A DNA stretch of 55,082 bases, taken from contig JAFGNN010000062.1 in assembly GCA_016926955.1 (NCBI GenBank), positions 1-55,082 of the forward strand, given 5' to 3'. This DNA comes from Spirochaetales bacterium. GTDB lineage: Bacteria; Spirochaetota; Spirochaetia; Treponematales; UBA12059. Shown here one piece after another: positions 32,456 to 40,353 of the stretch (the first letter of the stretch is position 1; each line of letters begins with the position of its first letter). The notes under the pieces are model-generated. The model worked only from the letters and a program-made list of their open reading frames with translations. It was not told where the DNA came from and did not search any database. Position numbers and translations under genes: made by a program.

Positions 32456-34092
32456 GCGTCGACTCCGCGCGCATCGACCGCCACCAGGGCGGGAAGGTCC
32501 CGCACGACGACGCGCCGCACCGCTTCCATGCCCAGTTCCGGCCAGGCAAGGGTCTCCACCGATTCGACGCAGCGCGCGCCGAAGAGGGCCGCCGCCCCGC
32601 CGGGCACCGCGAGGTAAGCGCCGCCGTGGCGCGAGCAGGCGCTGCGGCAGGCCTCCGTGCGCTCGCCCTTGCCGAGCGTGAGGAGCGAGGCGCCCGCGGC
32701 CATGAGGGTCTCGAGGTAGCCGTCCATGCGCTTCGCGGTGGTGGGTCCGAGGGCGCCCGCGGGGGCGAGCGGCGTCGGCTCCGAGGGGCCGGCATAGAGG
32801 ATGGCGGTCCCGAGGGCCCACGGGGGGAGCGCGACGCCACGCGAGAGAAGGGCCGCGAGCCGCGCGTGGGCCGCGTCGCGCGCCAGCACGAGGGGACCCG
32901 AGACCGAGACGAGCTGCCCGGAGCGAAGGGCGCGGACGCGCGCGGACAGTTCCGCGGCCGGGCAGGAGAGCTCGAGGCGGGGAAGGGCGCGGGCGGCATT
33001 GAAGGAGCCGTCCGTTTCCGCGCGCGCGAGGACGGCGCCCGGGTCGCGTTCGAGCTCCTCGAGGAATACGCCTTCCCGGTCGATCCGCGCGAAGGCCCGA
33101 CGGTGCGCCGCGCAGGAAACGCCCGTGGCGACGTGCAGGCTGGCCGCGTGGCGGGGGAGCCGGACGACGCGGGCGTCGAGTGCCAGGCGCGAGCCGCCGA
33201 ACTGGGCGCCCCAGGCGGACGCCGCCGCCAGTTCGAGGATGCGCGCCTCGGCGTCGCGGAGGCGGAGCGCTCCGACCGGGCTTTCGCCCTCGTCCGGGGC
33301 GGGCAGGGCGTCGAGCGCTCCGGCGGCTGCCAGCTTCATGGCTTCGAGCGTCTCCTCCGGCGAAACGCCGCCGATGGCGATCGCGAGTCGGTAGGGCGGG
33401 CAGGCCGCGACGCCGAGACCCTCGACGAAGCCGCGGAGGAACGCGTCGAAAGCCTCGGGCTCGAGGAGGGCGCGCGTCTCCTGCCGCAGGCTCGACTTGT
33501 TGGAGGATCCGCCGCCCTTGGCGGCGAAGAGGAAGGCGTACGCTTCGCCCGTGACCGGTCGGACGGAGACGGCGGCCGGCAGGTTGTCTCCCGTGTCGGT
33601 TTCGTCGAAAAGGTTCCGGGGAGCGACGACGCTCGAGCGGTAGCCGCCGGCCTTCCACGCGTCGGCGACGCCGAGCTCGAGCTCGGCCTCGTCGCCGCGT
33701 TCCGAAGCGGCCAGTACGCGCTCGCCCCGCGCCGCGTGGACGGAGGCTATGCCGGTATCCTGGCAGAGCGGCAGGCCCGTCTCGGCGGCGGTGACCGCGT
33801 TTGCCGCGAGCGCGTCGAGGACGAGACGCTCGCCCTCGGTCGAGGCTGCCGCCCTTGCCGCGAGCAGTGCCTCGAGGCGGCCTCGGGGAAGGAAGCGGCC
33901 GAGTTCGAGGAAGGCCTCGCGCGCGAGGGCGCGGAGCGCGCCTTCCGCCGGGACGAGATACGCGCGGCCGTCGAGCGGGACGACACGCGGGGCGGGAAGG
34001 TCGAGGCGGCGGAAGGCGACGGGAGACCCGTCGTCCCTGGGCGCGAGGAGGGTGCGCGCGAGCTCCCCCGAGAATCCGGTTCCCGCTGGCAT
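32437..34092 (-). CDS. Class I fumarate hydratase, fused alpha-beta form
   Basis: Interconverts fumarate and malate using an oxygen-sensitive [4Fe-4S] cluster. The 551 residues cover both the alpha-like and beta-like parts. Probable cluster cysteines are in LPLCQDTGIA (C110), GVAACPPYRLAIAIGG and VSCAAHRR. The C-terminal part has GPTTAKRMDGYL and LGKGERTEACRSAC, typical of the beta domain. The ATG is 8 nt after TACAAT and has no Shine-Dalgarno, so it is probably leaderless. Class I enzymes also act on tartrate-like acids, so a related dehydratase is possible. Confidence 0.88.
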   Translation of the reverse strand: MPAGTGFSGELARTLLAPRDDGSPVAFRRLDLPAPRVVPLDGRAYLVPAEGALRALAREAFLELGRFLPRGRLEALLAARAAASTEGERLVLDALAANAVTAAETGLPLCQDTGIASVHAARGERVLAASERGDEAELELGVADAWKAGGYRSSVVAPRNLFDETDTGDNLPAAVSVRPVTGEAYAFLFAAKGGGSSNKSSLRQETRALLEPEAFDAFLRGFVEGLGVAACPPYRLAIAIGGVSPEETLEAMKLAAAGALDALPAPDEGESPVGALRLRDAEARILELAAASAWGAQFGGSRLALDARVVRLPRHAASLHVATGVSCAAHRRAFARIDREGVFLEELERDPGAVLARAETDGSFNAARALPRLELSCPAAELSARVRALRSGQLVSVSGPLVLARDAAHARLAALLSRGVALPPWALGTAILYAGPSEPTPLAPAGALGPTTAKRMDGYLETLMAAGASLLTLGKGERTEACRSACSRHGGAYLAVPGGAAALFGARCVESVETLAWPELGMEAVRRVVVRDLPALVAVDARGVDAYARPR

Positions 34093-34099
34093 GTTCCCG

Positions 34100-34129
34100 A
34101 TTGTAGCAGGGCTTCGGCGCCGGGGCCAA
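34100..34129 (-). promoter_or_regulatory. Predicted promoter of the fumarase gene
   Basis: On the minus strand TTGGCC (34124-34129), an 18-nt spacer and TACAAT (34100-34105), with the ATG 7 nt further on. Confidence 0.55.
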
Positions 34130-34149
34130 GTACGCAGCCTTCTTCGCCT

Positions 34150-34178
34150 TGCCCCTCGCGGCGATCGGTACTATACTG
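34150..34178 (+). promoter_or_regulatory. Predicted promoter of the compatible-solute operon
   Basis: TTGCCC (34150-34155), a 17-nt spacer and TATACT (34173-34178). It leaves an untranslated leader of about 125 nt before the first gene. Confidence 0.65.
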
Positions 34179-34310
34179 GTTCGCGGATTGTTAATTCCTA
34201 TTCATTGAACGAAATGCGCTCATGAGCGCCGGTGGGGGGGCGTCGCGCGGCAGGTTGGCGCGCAAGCCGATGGCCGCTCCCTTCCGCCGGAGAGCCGAGC
34301 GGGGAGGATC

Positions 34311-35507
34311 ATGGAGGAGCCCATCCTGAGTTATGGACCCGACGACGGCGAGATCGCGGCCATGGCGGATCGCATCGGAGCCATAGAGGACCTCGTGCTC
34401 GGCAATACGGTCATGCTGGGGGAATTGCCCTCGGACCAGGACACCGTGGCGAGCGACGAGGCAGCGTCGCGCGTCGGCATCCGGCCGCGCTTCTTCGCCG
34501 AACGGCTTTCCGCGCTCGGCGCGGACGAAGCCTGGCTCGACGAGGACGGGCATGCCGTTGGCCTCATCGAGGGACTCGACCGATCTGCGCCGCCCGTCCT
34601 GCTCGGCGCGGAGCTCGACTCCGCCTATGTCGATTCGTGGGAAGTCCATTACGCCATCGATGAAGGGTGGATATCCGGTCCCGGACTGCTCGACAACGCC
34701 CTCGGAGCTTCCGCCCTCCTGTGCGTGCCGGACTTGTTCCGCGCCCTCGGGACGCGGATGCAGAGCGACCTGATCATCGTGGCCTACTCAGGCACCATGC
34801 GCGAAGGACCGATGCTCGGCCTGGTCGAGCGCTTTCTCTCGCGTCTCGAGCGCAAGCCGCGCGGGGCCCTCGCCGTCAAGGGCATCGAGTTCGGACGGCT
34901 CAACTACGAATGCGAGGCGGTCGTGCGCGCGGATCTGCACATCCAGATGGATCCGGCGAGGACGGGACGGGCGAACGCGATCGCCGTGGCCGCCGAGTTC
35001 GTCGACCGCGTGCTCCGCCTTCGTGTCCCGTCCCGTCCCGAGACGGTCATCACCATCGGCACCATCGAGGGCGGCTACAAGCACGGCGAGAACGCGCCGG
35101 ACGCGACGGTCGGCTTCGAGGTCCGCTCCGAGTCGAACGCCCTGCTCGTCTCGGTGATGTCGCGGATCGCCTCGATCGTCGAGGAGCTCCGCTACGCCCG
35201 CAAGGTAGACACGGAAATACGAACCGGCACCAAGCTCGGCGCCTCGGGCATCGGCTTCCGCCACCCTCTGGTCCGGGAGGCCTTGCGCACCATCAAGGCG
35301 CTCGGCGCCGTTCCCAGCGTCTACCCGAGCGTATCGGAGCTCCACCACTACCACTCGCTCGGCATTCCCGCCGTGACCATCGGAATCGCCGAAGGCGAGG
35401 ATTACCACACCGACCACGCGCGGGCGAGGGTCGCGAGCATCCGGAAGGGGCTCGCGCAGATGGTCTCGCTGGCGCTGGCCATCGACGGAGGCGCCTGCGA
35501 TGCCTGA
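34311..35507 (+). CDS. M20-type peptidase-like protein with altered active site
   Basis: A 398-residue relative of the M20/PepT metallopeptidases. The fold marks are visible: the second-half SGPGLLDNALGASALL loop, the dimerisation-domain block YECEAVVRADLHIQMDPART, and a C-terminal HHYHSLGIPAVTIGIAEGED. In the first metal site the usual G-H-x-D is LGAELDSAY, and the E-E catalytic pair appears as MREG. Either the metal site is remodelled or the protein is not a peptidase. GGGGAGG precedes the ATG. Its 3' end overlaps the GpgS-type gene by 8 bp, so a role in the same pathway is plausible. Confidence 0.65.
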   Translation: MEEPILSYGPDDGEIAAMADRIGAIEDLVLGNTVMLGELPSDQDTVASDEAASRVGIRPRFFAERLSALGADEAWLDEDGHAVGLIEGLDRSAPPVLLGAELDSAYVDSWEVHYAIDEGWISGPGLLDNALGASALLCVPDLFRALGTRMQSDLIIVAYSGTMREGPMLGLVERFLSRLERKPRGALAVKGIEFGRLNYECEAVVRADLHIQMDPARTGRANAIAVAAEFVDRVLRLRVPSRPETVITIGTIEGGYKHGENAPDATVGFEVRSESNALLVSVMSRIASIVEELRYARKVDTEIRTGTKLGASGIGFRHPLVREALRTIKALGAVPSVYPSVSELHHYHSLGIPAVTIGIAEGEDYHTDHARARVASIRKGLAQMVSLALAIDGGACDA

Positions 35508-36483
35508 CACCACGCCCTGGTTCGAGCGCAACACCTTCCACCACTCGGATTTCTCCGATCTCGGCCGCCTCGTGGACCTGAAGCGGGAACTCGGCTTCAA
35601 GGTGTCGCTCTGCTTCCCCACGCTCAACGAGGCGGCGACCATCGCCAAGGAGATCGTGGTGGTCAAGGCCGAGCTCGCCACGCGCTTTCCCCTCATCGAC
35701 GAGATCGCCGTTATCGATTCCGGCTCCTCCGACCGCACCCGCGAGTTGGCGGCTGAGTGCGGAGCATCGGTCTGGCTTGCCCAGGACATCCTGCCCGGCC
35801 TGCCGCCGCTCAAGGGCAAGGGCGAGAACCTCTGGAAGGCGCTCCACGTGCTATCCGGCGACGTCATCGTCTACGTCGACGCCGACATAAAGAACATCCA
35901 CCCGCGCTTCGTCTACGGACTGCTCGGCCCCATACTCGCGCGCGGGGGCGTGAAATACTCCAAGGCCTTCTACGACAGGCCCATCGCCGTCGACCAGAAG
36001 AACCTGAAACCTTCGGGCGGCGGCAGGGTCACCGAGCTGGTCATACGGCCGCTCTTCTCGCTCTACTACCCCGAGCTCGCCGAGATCGTCCAGCCGCTTT
36101 CCGGCGAGTACGCGGGCACGCGCGACGTCCTCGAGGCCATCCCCTTTCCCATCGGTTACGGCATCGAGACCAGCATGCTGATCGACATCCTCGAACGCTG
36201 GGGCATGGACGTGATCGCACAGGTCGACCTCGACCGCCGCGTGCACCGGAACCAGGACACCCTCGCCCTCGGCCGCATGGCCTTCGGCATCATGAAGACC
36301 TTCTTCCGCAAGCTCGAGTCCTCGGGAAAGGCCTCCTGGCCCGCGGAGTCTGCGGACGACATGATCCAGTTCCAGCTCGAAGGGATGAAGTATCGCCGCG
36401 ACACCCGGCGCATCGAGCTTGTCGAGCGCCCGCCCATCATCGAGATCCCGGAATACCTGGCGGGGCAGAAGGCCGCGCGGTGA
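35500..36483 (+). CDS. gpgS: Glucosyl-3-phosphoglycerate synthase-like glycosyltransferase (GT81)
   Basis: In the family, transfers glucose from NDP-glucose to 3-phosphoglycerate, the first step of glucosylglycerate synthesis. The 327-residue length and motifs match GpgS: SLCFPTLNEAATIAKE, VIDSGSSDRTRELAAECGAS, KGKGENLWKALHVLSGD, and the metal-binding YVDADIKNIHPRFVYGLLGP with SKAFYDRP after it. SGEYAGTRDVLEAIPFPIGYGIE follows. Its start lies within the end of the M20-like gene, and its stop overlaps the next GTG. I place it in GT81 with good confidence, but the sugar donor (glucose or mannose) is not certain. Confidence 0.82.
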   Translation: MPDTTPWFERNTFHHSDFSDLGRLVDLKRELGFKVSLCFPTLNEAATIAKEIVVVKAELATRFPLIDEIAVIDSGSSDRTRELAAECGASVWLAQDILPGLPPLKGKGENLWKALHVLSGDVIVYVDADIKNIHPRFVYGLLGPILARGGVKYSKAFYDRPIAVDQKNLKPSGGGRVTELVIRPLFSLYYPELAEIVQPLSGEYAGTRDVLEAIPFPIGYGIETSMLIDILERWGMDVIAQVDLDRRVHRNQDTLALGRMAFGIMKTFFRKLESSGKASWPAESADDMIQFQLEGMKYRRDTRRIELVERPPIIEIPEYLAGQKAAR

Positions 36484-37991
36484 GGATACTCCTCGTCCAT
36501 TTCCACCTGGGAGCCGGGGGCGTCGGCTCGGTGCTGCGAGCCCAGGCCGAACTGGCGCGGAAGGCCGGGTTCGCCGTCGGCATCGCAGCGGGCAGTTTCG
36601 ACGGGCCGGTCGGCGATTTCGAGCGCTTCGAGATCCCCGAGCTGGCCTACGAAATGCCCGGCGGCGGGCCGCCCGACGAAAAGGTACTGGACGCGCGGGG
36701 GCGCGCGCTCGGCGAGAAGCTGGTCGCCGCGGCCCGGAGCCTCGGGGGAAGGGGACGCGCGTCCGACGAGGGACTGCTCGTCCACGCCCACAACCTGGCG
36801 TTGCGCAAGACGCGCGTCTATCCCGGCGCCCTGGCCTTCGTCGCGCGCGAGTTGCCGGTGCTCGTCCATTGCCACGATTTCGGCGAGGAGTGGCGGCCGG
36901 ATTCGGTCCACGACTCCGCGGGTTATCCCGAGGGCTGCGCCTGGGCCGCGCTCAACGGCCGCGACCGCGCCGCCCTCGTCGCCGCCGGCCTGCCCCCGGA
37001 GTCCGTCGCCCTGATCCCGAACGCGGTGCGGATACCCGACCATCGCGAGCTCCCCGCCGGCGCTTCCGCCCGGGACCGCGATCTGGTCCTCTACCCGGTG
37101 CGCGGCATCCCCCGCAAGAATCTCGGCGAAGCCTTGCTCGCCTCGCTCTTCCTTCCCGCGGGAGTCGAGCTCGCGGTCACGCTTCCGCCCTCCAATCCGC
37201 TCGACCTGCCTGACTATGAACACTGGGTCGCCTTCTCGGCCCGCCTGGGCCTGCGCGCGCGCTTCGGCGCCGGACTGTCCGCGCAGCTCGACGAGCTCTA
37301 CGCACGTTCGCGCTGCGCGCTCAGCACCTCGGTCAAGGAGGGCTTCGGCTTCTCCTTCCTCGAGCCGATCGCCAGGGGACTGCCCGTTGCCGGCCGGCGC
37401 CTCGAATCGGTCATCCCCGATTTCGAGGAATCCGGATTGCGTTTCCCTTCCCTGTACACGGGCATCGCGACGCCCGAAGGGCTTTACGACAGGGCGGCCT
37501 TCGAGCGACGGCTCGAGGTCCTGCTGGACCGGGTCTCCGCCGCCTATCGGGATGCCCTCGGCTCCCGCGGCCGCCCGGGGCTCGCCGCTGTCGACGAAGC
37601 CATCGAGCGCACCCGCGCCATGTACGGCAATTCCATGATCGACTTCGCCGCCCTTGACGCCGAAGCGCAGTCTGAGCTCATCGCGCTCGCGGCGTCCGAC
37701 CCGGGAGCCCGCGCCGACGTGCTCGAAGCCGCGCCTTTCCTGTCCGCGCTCGCGGACGCGATCCCGCCGACCGAGGCCGACCGGGCGGCCCTCGGGGCAG
37801 CCTACTCGCCGGAGAAGGCGGGCGCGGTGCTGCTCGCTGCCTGGCGCGGGGCGGCGGCCGCCGCGCACGCGGCCTCGGGCAGGTCGCCCGATCCCGTTTC
37901 GCTTTTTCGTTCGCTTTCCAGACCCGACAATTTCTCGCCGCGCGGCTTCCGCCCCTTCGCTGGCGCGGGCAACGCAAGGAGTCCCGCATGA
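36480..37991 (+). CDS. GT4-type glycosyltransferase with C-terminal extension
   Basis: A 503-residue GT-B enzyme starting at a GTG that overlaps the gpgS stop. RILLVHFHLGAGGVGSVLRA is the N-terminal Rossmann segment, VHCHDFGEEWRPD the acceptor side, and KEGFGFSFLEPIARGLPVAG the donor E-x7-E motif. Residues from about 380 to 503 form an extension of unknown function, Ala-rich and helical, not typical of GT4. It may add a sugar to glucosyl-3-phosphoglycerate, as MggA does in Petrotoga. That is inference from position. Confidence 0.7.
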   Translation: MRILLVHFHLGAGGVGSVLRAQAELARKAGFAVGIAAGSFDGPVGDFERFEIPELAYEMPGGGPPDEKVLDARGRALGEKLVAAARSLGGRGRASDEGLLVHAHNLALRKTRVYPGALAFVARELPVLVHCHDFGEEWRPDSVHDSAGYPEGCAWAALNGRDRAALVAAGLPPESVALIPNAVRIPDHRELPAGASARDRDLVLYPVRGIPRKNLGEALLASLFLPAGVELAVTLPPSNPLDLPDYEHWVAFSARLGLRARFGAGLSAQLDELYARSRCALSTSVKEGFGFSFLEPIARGLPVAGRRLESVIPDFEESGLRFPSLYTGIATPEGLYDRAAFERRLEVLLDRVSAAYRDALGSRGRPGLAAVDEAIERTRAMYGNSMIDFAALDAEAQSELIALAASDPGARADVLEAAPFLSALADAIPPTEADRAALGAAYSPEKAGAVLLAAWRGAAAAAHAASGRSPDPVSLFRSLSRPDNFSPRGFRPFAGAGNARSPA

Positions 37992-39004
37992 AGCACGCGG
38001 AGCGCGATCAGCAGCGCGTCGCACCGGTTCCGCCCGACGCCGCCGAGCTTTCCGTGTTGAGCGCCATCTTCCGCGCTCGCGCGCTGCCCGTCGAGCCGCT
38101 ACCGCCACCGGCCCTGCCCGGATCCTTCGCGTCCCTCCTCGGCCGCGCCCTGCCGCGCCGTCCCCGCGCCATCCTGTTCGACGTCTACGGCACCTTGCTC
38201 TCGAGCGACGCGGGCGAGGTCGGCGTGCATCGCGCTTCCGTCGAAGCGGTCGCCCCGCGCGACGCCCGGTCTTCCCGCCGCCACCGGCTCGATGCCGCGC
38301 TCGCCGCGTTCGGCGTGACGCTCGGTCCCGAGGAATTCGAATCGGAGTTCGCGCGCGTCGTCAGGCGGATCCACGCGGAGGGCCGTTCTCGCGGACTCGT
38401 GCAGCCCGAGGTGGACGCTCCGGCCGTCGTGGCCGAGATCACGGGCTTCGATGCGCGCCGCGCCCGCGAGTTCTGCGTCGAGCGCGAATGCGCGGTCAAC
38501 CCGGCCGCCGCCATGCCCGGCGCCGCCGAACTGCTCGCGCGCGCGAAAGCGGCGGGCCTGCTGCTTGGCCTGGTATCCAACGCCCAATTCTACACCCCGC
38601 TGGCCCTCGAGGCGGCTTTCGGGGCCACGCTCGACGAGCTCGGTTTCGATCCGGCCGTCCGCGTGCTGTCGCACGAATTGGGCGCGGCGAAGCCGGACCG
38701 CGCTCCCTACGCCCTGGCCGCAGCCCTGCTCGCGGAGAAGGGCGTGCGCCCCGAGGACGCGGTGATGGTCGGCAACGACCTTGCGAACGACGTCGAGCCC
38801 GCGCGCGAACTCGGTTTCATGACCGCGCTGTTCGCGGGCGACGGCCGTTCGCTCCGGCTCGGGCGCTCCAGGCTCAGGGCGGAGGCTGGCGGATCCGGCA
38901 CGGACGCGGGCTCCGGCGCGCCGCCGCCCTCCTTGCCGGACACCGTGCTCCCCGATTTCGGTCCCGTCGCGCGGCGGGCGCTCCTGGGGCTCGACGAAAA
39001 CTGA
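37988..39004 (+). CDS. HAD-family phosphatase
   Basis: A 338-residue HAD hydrolase. The nucleophile motif is ILFDVYGTLLSSD (about residue 62), motif II is GLVSNAQF, the lysine is in HELGAAKPDRAPY, and motif IV is AVMVGNDLANDVEPARELG. Together they form a complete acid phosphatase site. An N-terminal tail of about 55 residues precedes the domain. In an operon with GpgS it could release phosphate from a glycosyl-3-phosphoglycerate. Its ATG overlaps the preceding stop. It could also be a general sugar phosphatase. Confidence 0.78.
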   Translation: MKHAERDQQRVAPVPPDAAELSVLSAIFRARALPVEPLPPPALPGSFASLLGRALPRRPRAILFDVYGTLLSSDAGEVGVHRASVEAVAPRDARSSRRHRLDAALAAFGVTLGPEEFESEFARVVRRIHAEGRSRGLVQPEVDAPAVVAEITGFDARRAREFCVERECAVNPAAAMPGAAELLARAKAAGLLLGLVSNAQFYTPLALEAAFGATLDELGFDPAVRVLSHELGAAKPDRAPYALAAALLAEKGVRPEDAVMVGNDLANDVEPARELGFMTALFAGDGRSLRLGRSRLRAEAGGSGTDAGSGAPPPSLPDTVLPDFGPVARRALLGLDEN

Positions 39005-39023
39005 GGACGCGAGGAGGTTCTCC

Positions 39024-40313
39024 GTGTACTTGACCACCTTCCGGGACATCAAGCGCATCGGCTTCGTCGGCACGCGCTTCGCCGGTACCGACGGTGTCAG
39101 CCTCGAGGCTGACAAGTGGGACATCGTGCTCCGCGAGCTCGGCTACAGCACCTTCTGGTTCTCGGGGCTCTCGGACCGGGATCCCGCCACCAGCGTCGTC
39201 TACCCGCCCGCCTTCTTCGGAACTCCGGAAATGCGCGCGCTCCACGCCAAGTTCTTCAACTTCGCCGCGAGGCCGCCTGAACTCTCGGACCTGGTTGAAC
39301 GGATGAAGGACGACCTGAAGCGCCAGCTCCGCGCCTTCGTCGACCGTTTCTCGATCGACCTGCTTGTCGTCGAGAACGCCCTGGCCATACCGGTGCACAT
39401 CCCGCTCGGCCTGGCCATCGCCGAGTTCGTCGCCGAGACCGAGATGCCGACCATCGCCCACAACCACGATTTCGTCTGGGAACGCGAGCGCTTCCGCCGA
39501 TCCTGTGTCGATGATTGGCTCGACGCGGCGTTTCCGCCGAGCCTGCGATCAATCTACCACGTGGTCATCAATTCCGAGGCTCGCCGCGAGCTCGCCTGGC
39601 GCAAGGGCATCGCCTCGGTCATGATTCCCAACGTGCACGACTTCGATGCCGAGCCCCAGGGCCGCGACGCGTACAACGCAACGCTCCGCGCCGAGCTCGG
39701 CGTCGAGTCCGGCGAGGTGCTGATGCTCCAGCCTACCCGCGTCATCGCGCGCAAGGGCATCGAGAGCTCGATCGAGCTGGCCTCGCGCATGGAGCAGATA
39801 GGCGGCCTGCGGGTCAAGATCCTGATCGCCCATCCGGAGCGCGACGAGGGCGGCGAGTACTTCGAGCGGATCAAGGCCTACGCGAAGCTGCTCGATGTCG
39901 AGCTGCTCCTGAGGCCCGATCTCTTCGGCACGGAGCGCGGGGCTCGCGACGACGGCGGAAAGCGCTATTCCCTCTGGGACGCCTACGCGTGCGCCGACTT
40001 CGTCACCTATCCCTCGACCTACGAGGGCTTCGGCAACGCCTTCCTGGAAGCCGTCTTCCACCGGAAGCCGGTGATGGTCAACCGTTACGCCATCTTCCGC
40101 CAGGACATCGAGCCGGCAGGCTTCTCAGTCGTGGCCATCGACGGCTACCTTCACGACGAGGCCGCGCGCGAGGTGCTCGACCTGCTGGCCGATCCGAAGC
40201 GCGTCGAGGCCATGACGGCCCGGAACTTCGAGCTCGGCCGGAAGTACTTCTCCTATGACGTCCTCCGTCGCCGCCTTCCGTTCATCCTGATGAACTTCGG
40301 CATCGTGTCCTGA
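39024..40313 (+). CDS. GT4 glycosyltransferase, MggS-like
   Basis: A 429-residue enzyme starting at a GTG with GAGGAGG 7 nt upstream. The N-terminal RIGFVGTRFAGTDGVSLEAD, then VENALAIPVHIPLGLAIAEF and HNHDFVWERERFRRS, are hallmarks of the GT4 group I associate with mannosylglucosylglycerate synthases. The donor site is in YPSTYEGFGNAFLEAVFHRK. The substrate could be glucosylglycerate, giving mannosylglucosylglycerate. It is the last gene of the operon. The assignment is from memory of the group plus context. Confidence 0.62.
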   Translation: MYLTTFRDIKRIGFVGTRFAGTDGVSLEADKWDIVLRELGYSTFWFSGLSDRDPATSVVYPPAFFGTPEMRALHAKFFNFAARPPELSDLVERMKDDLKRQLRAFVDRFSIDLLVVENALAIPVHIPLGLAIAEFVAETEMPTIAHNHDFVWERERFRRSCVDDWLDAAFPPSLRSIYHVVINSEARRELAWRKGIASVMIPNVHDFDAEPQGRDAYNATLRAELGVESGEVLMLQPTRVIARKGIESSIELASRMEQIGGLRVKILIAHPERDEGGEYFERIKAYAKLLDVELLLRPDLFGTERGARDDGGKRYSLWDAYACADFVTYPSTYEGFGNAFLEAVFHRKPVMVNRYAIFRQDIEPAGFSVVAIDGYLHDEAAREVLDLLADPKRVEAMTARNFELGRKYFSYDVLRRRLPFILMNFGIVS

Positions 40314-40353
40314 GCCGGGGATCCGGGACGCGGGGGAAGGGGAAGGGGAAGGG

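Noticed and set aside
34179-34310. A riboswitch in the 125-nt leader of the compatible-solute operon
   Set aside because: I see no match to a known class and no terminator or sequestering hairpin that I can support by eye.
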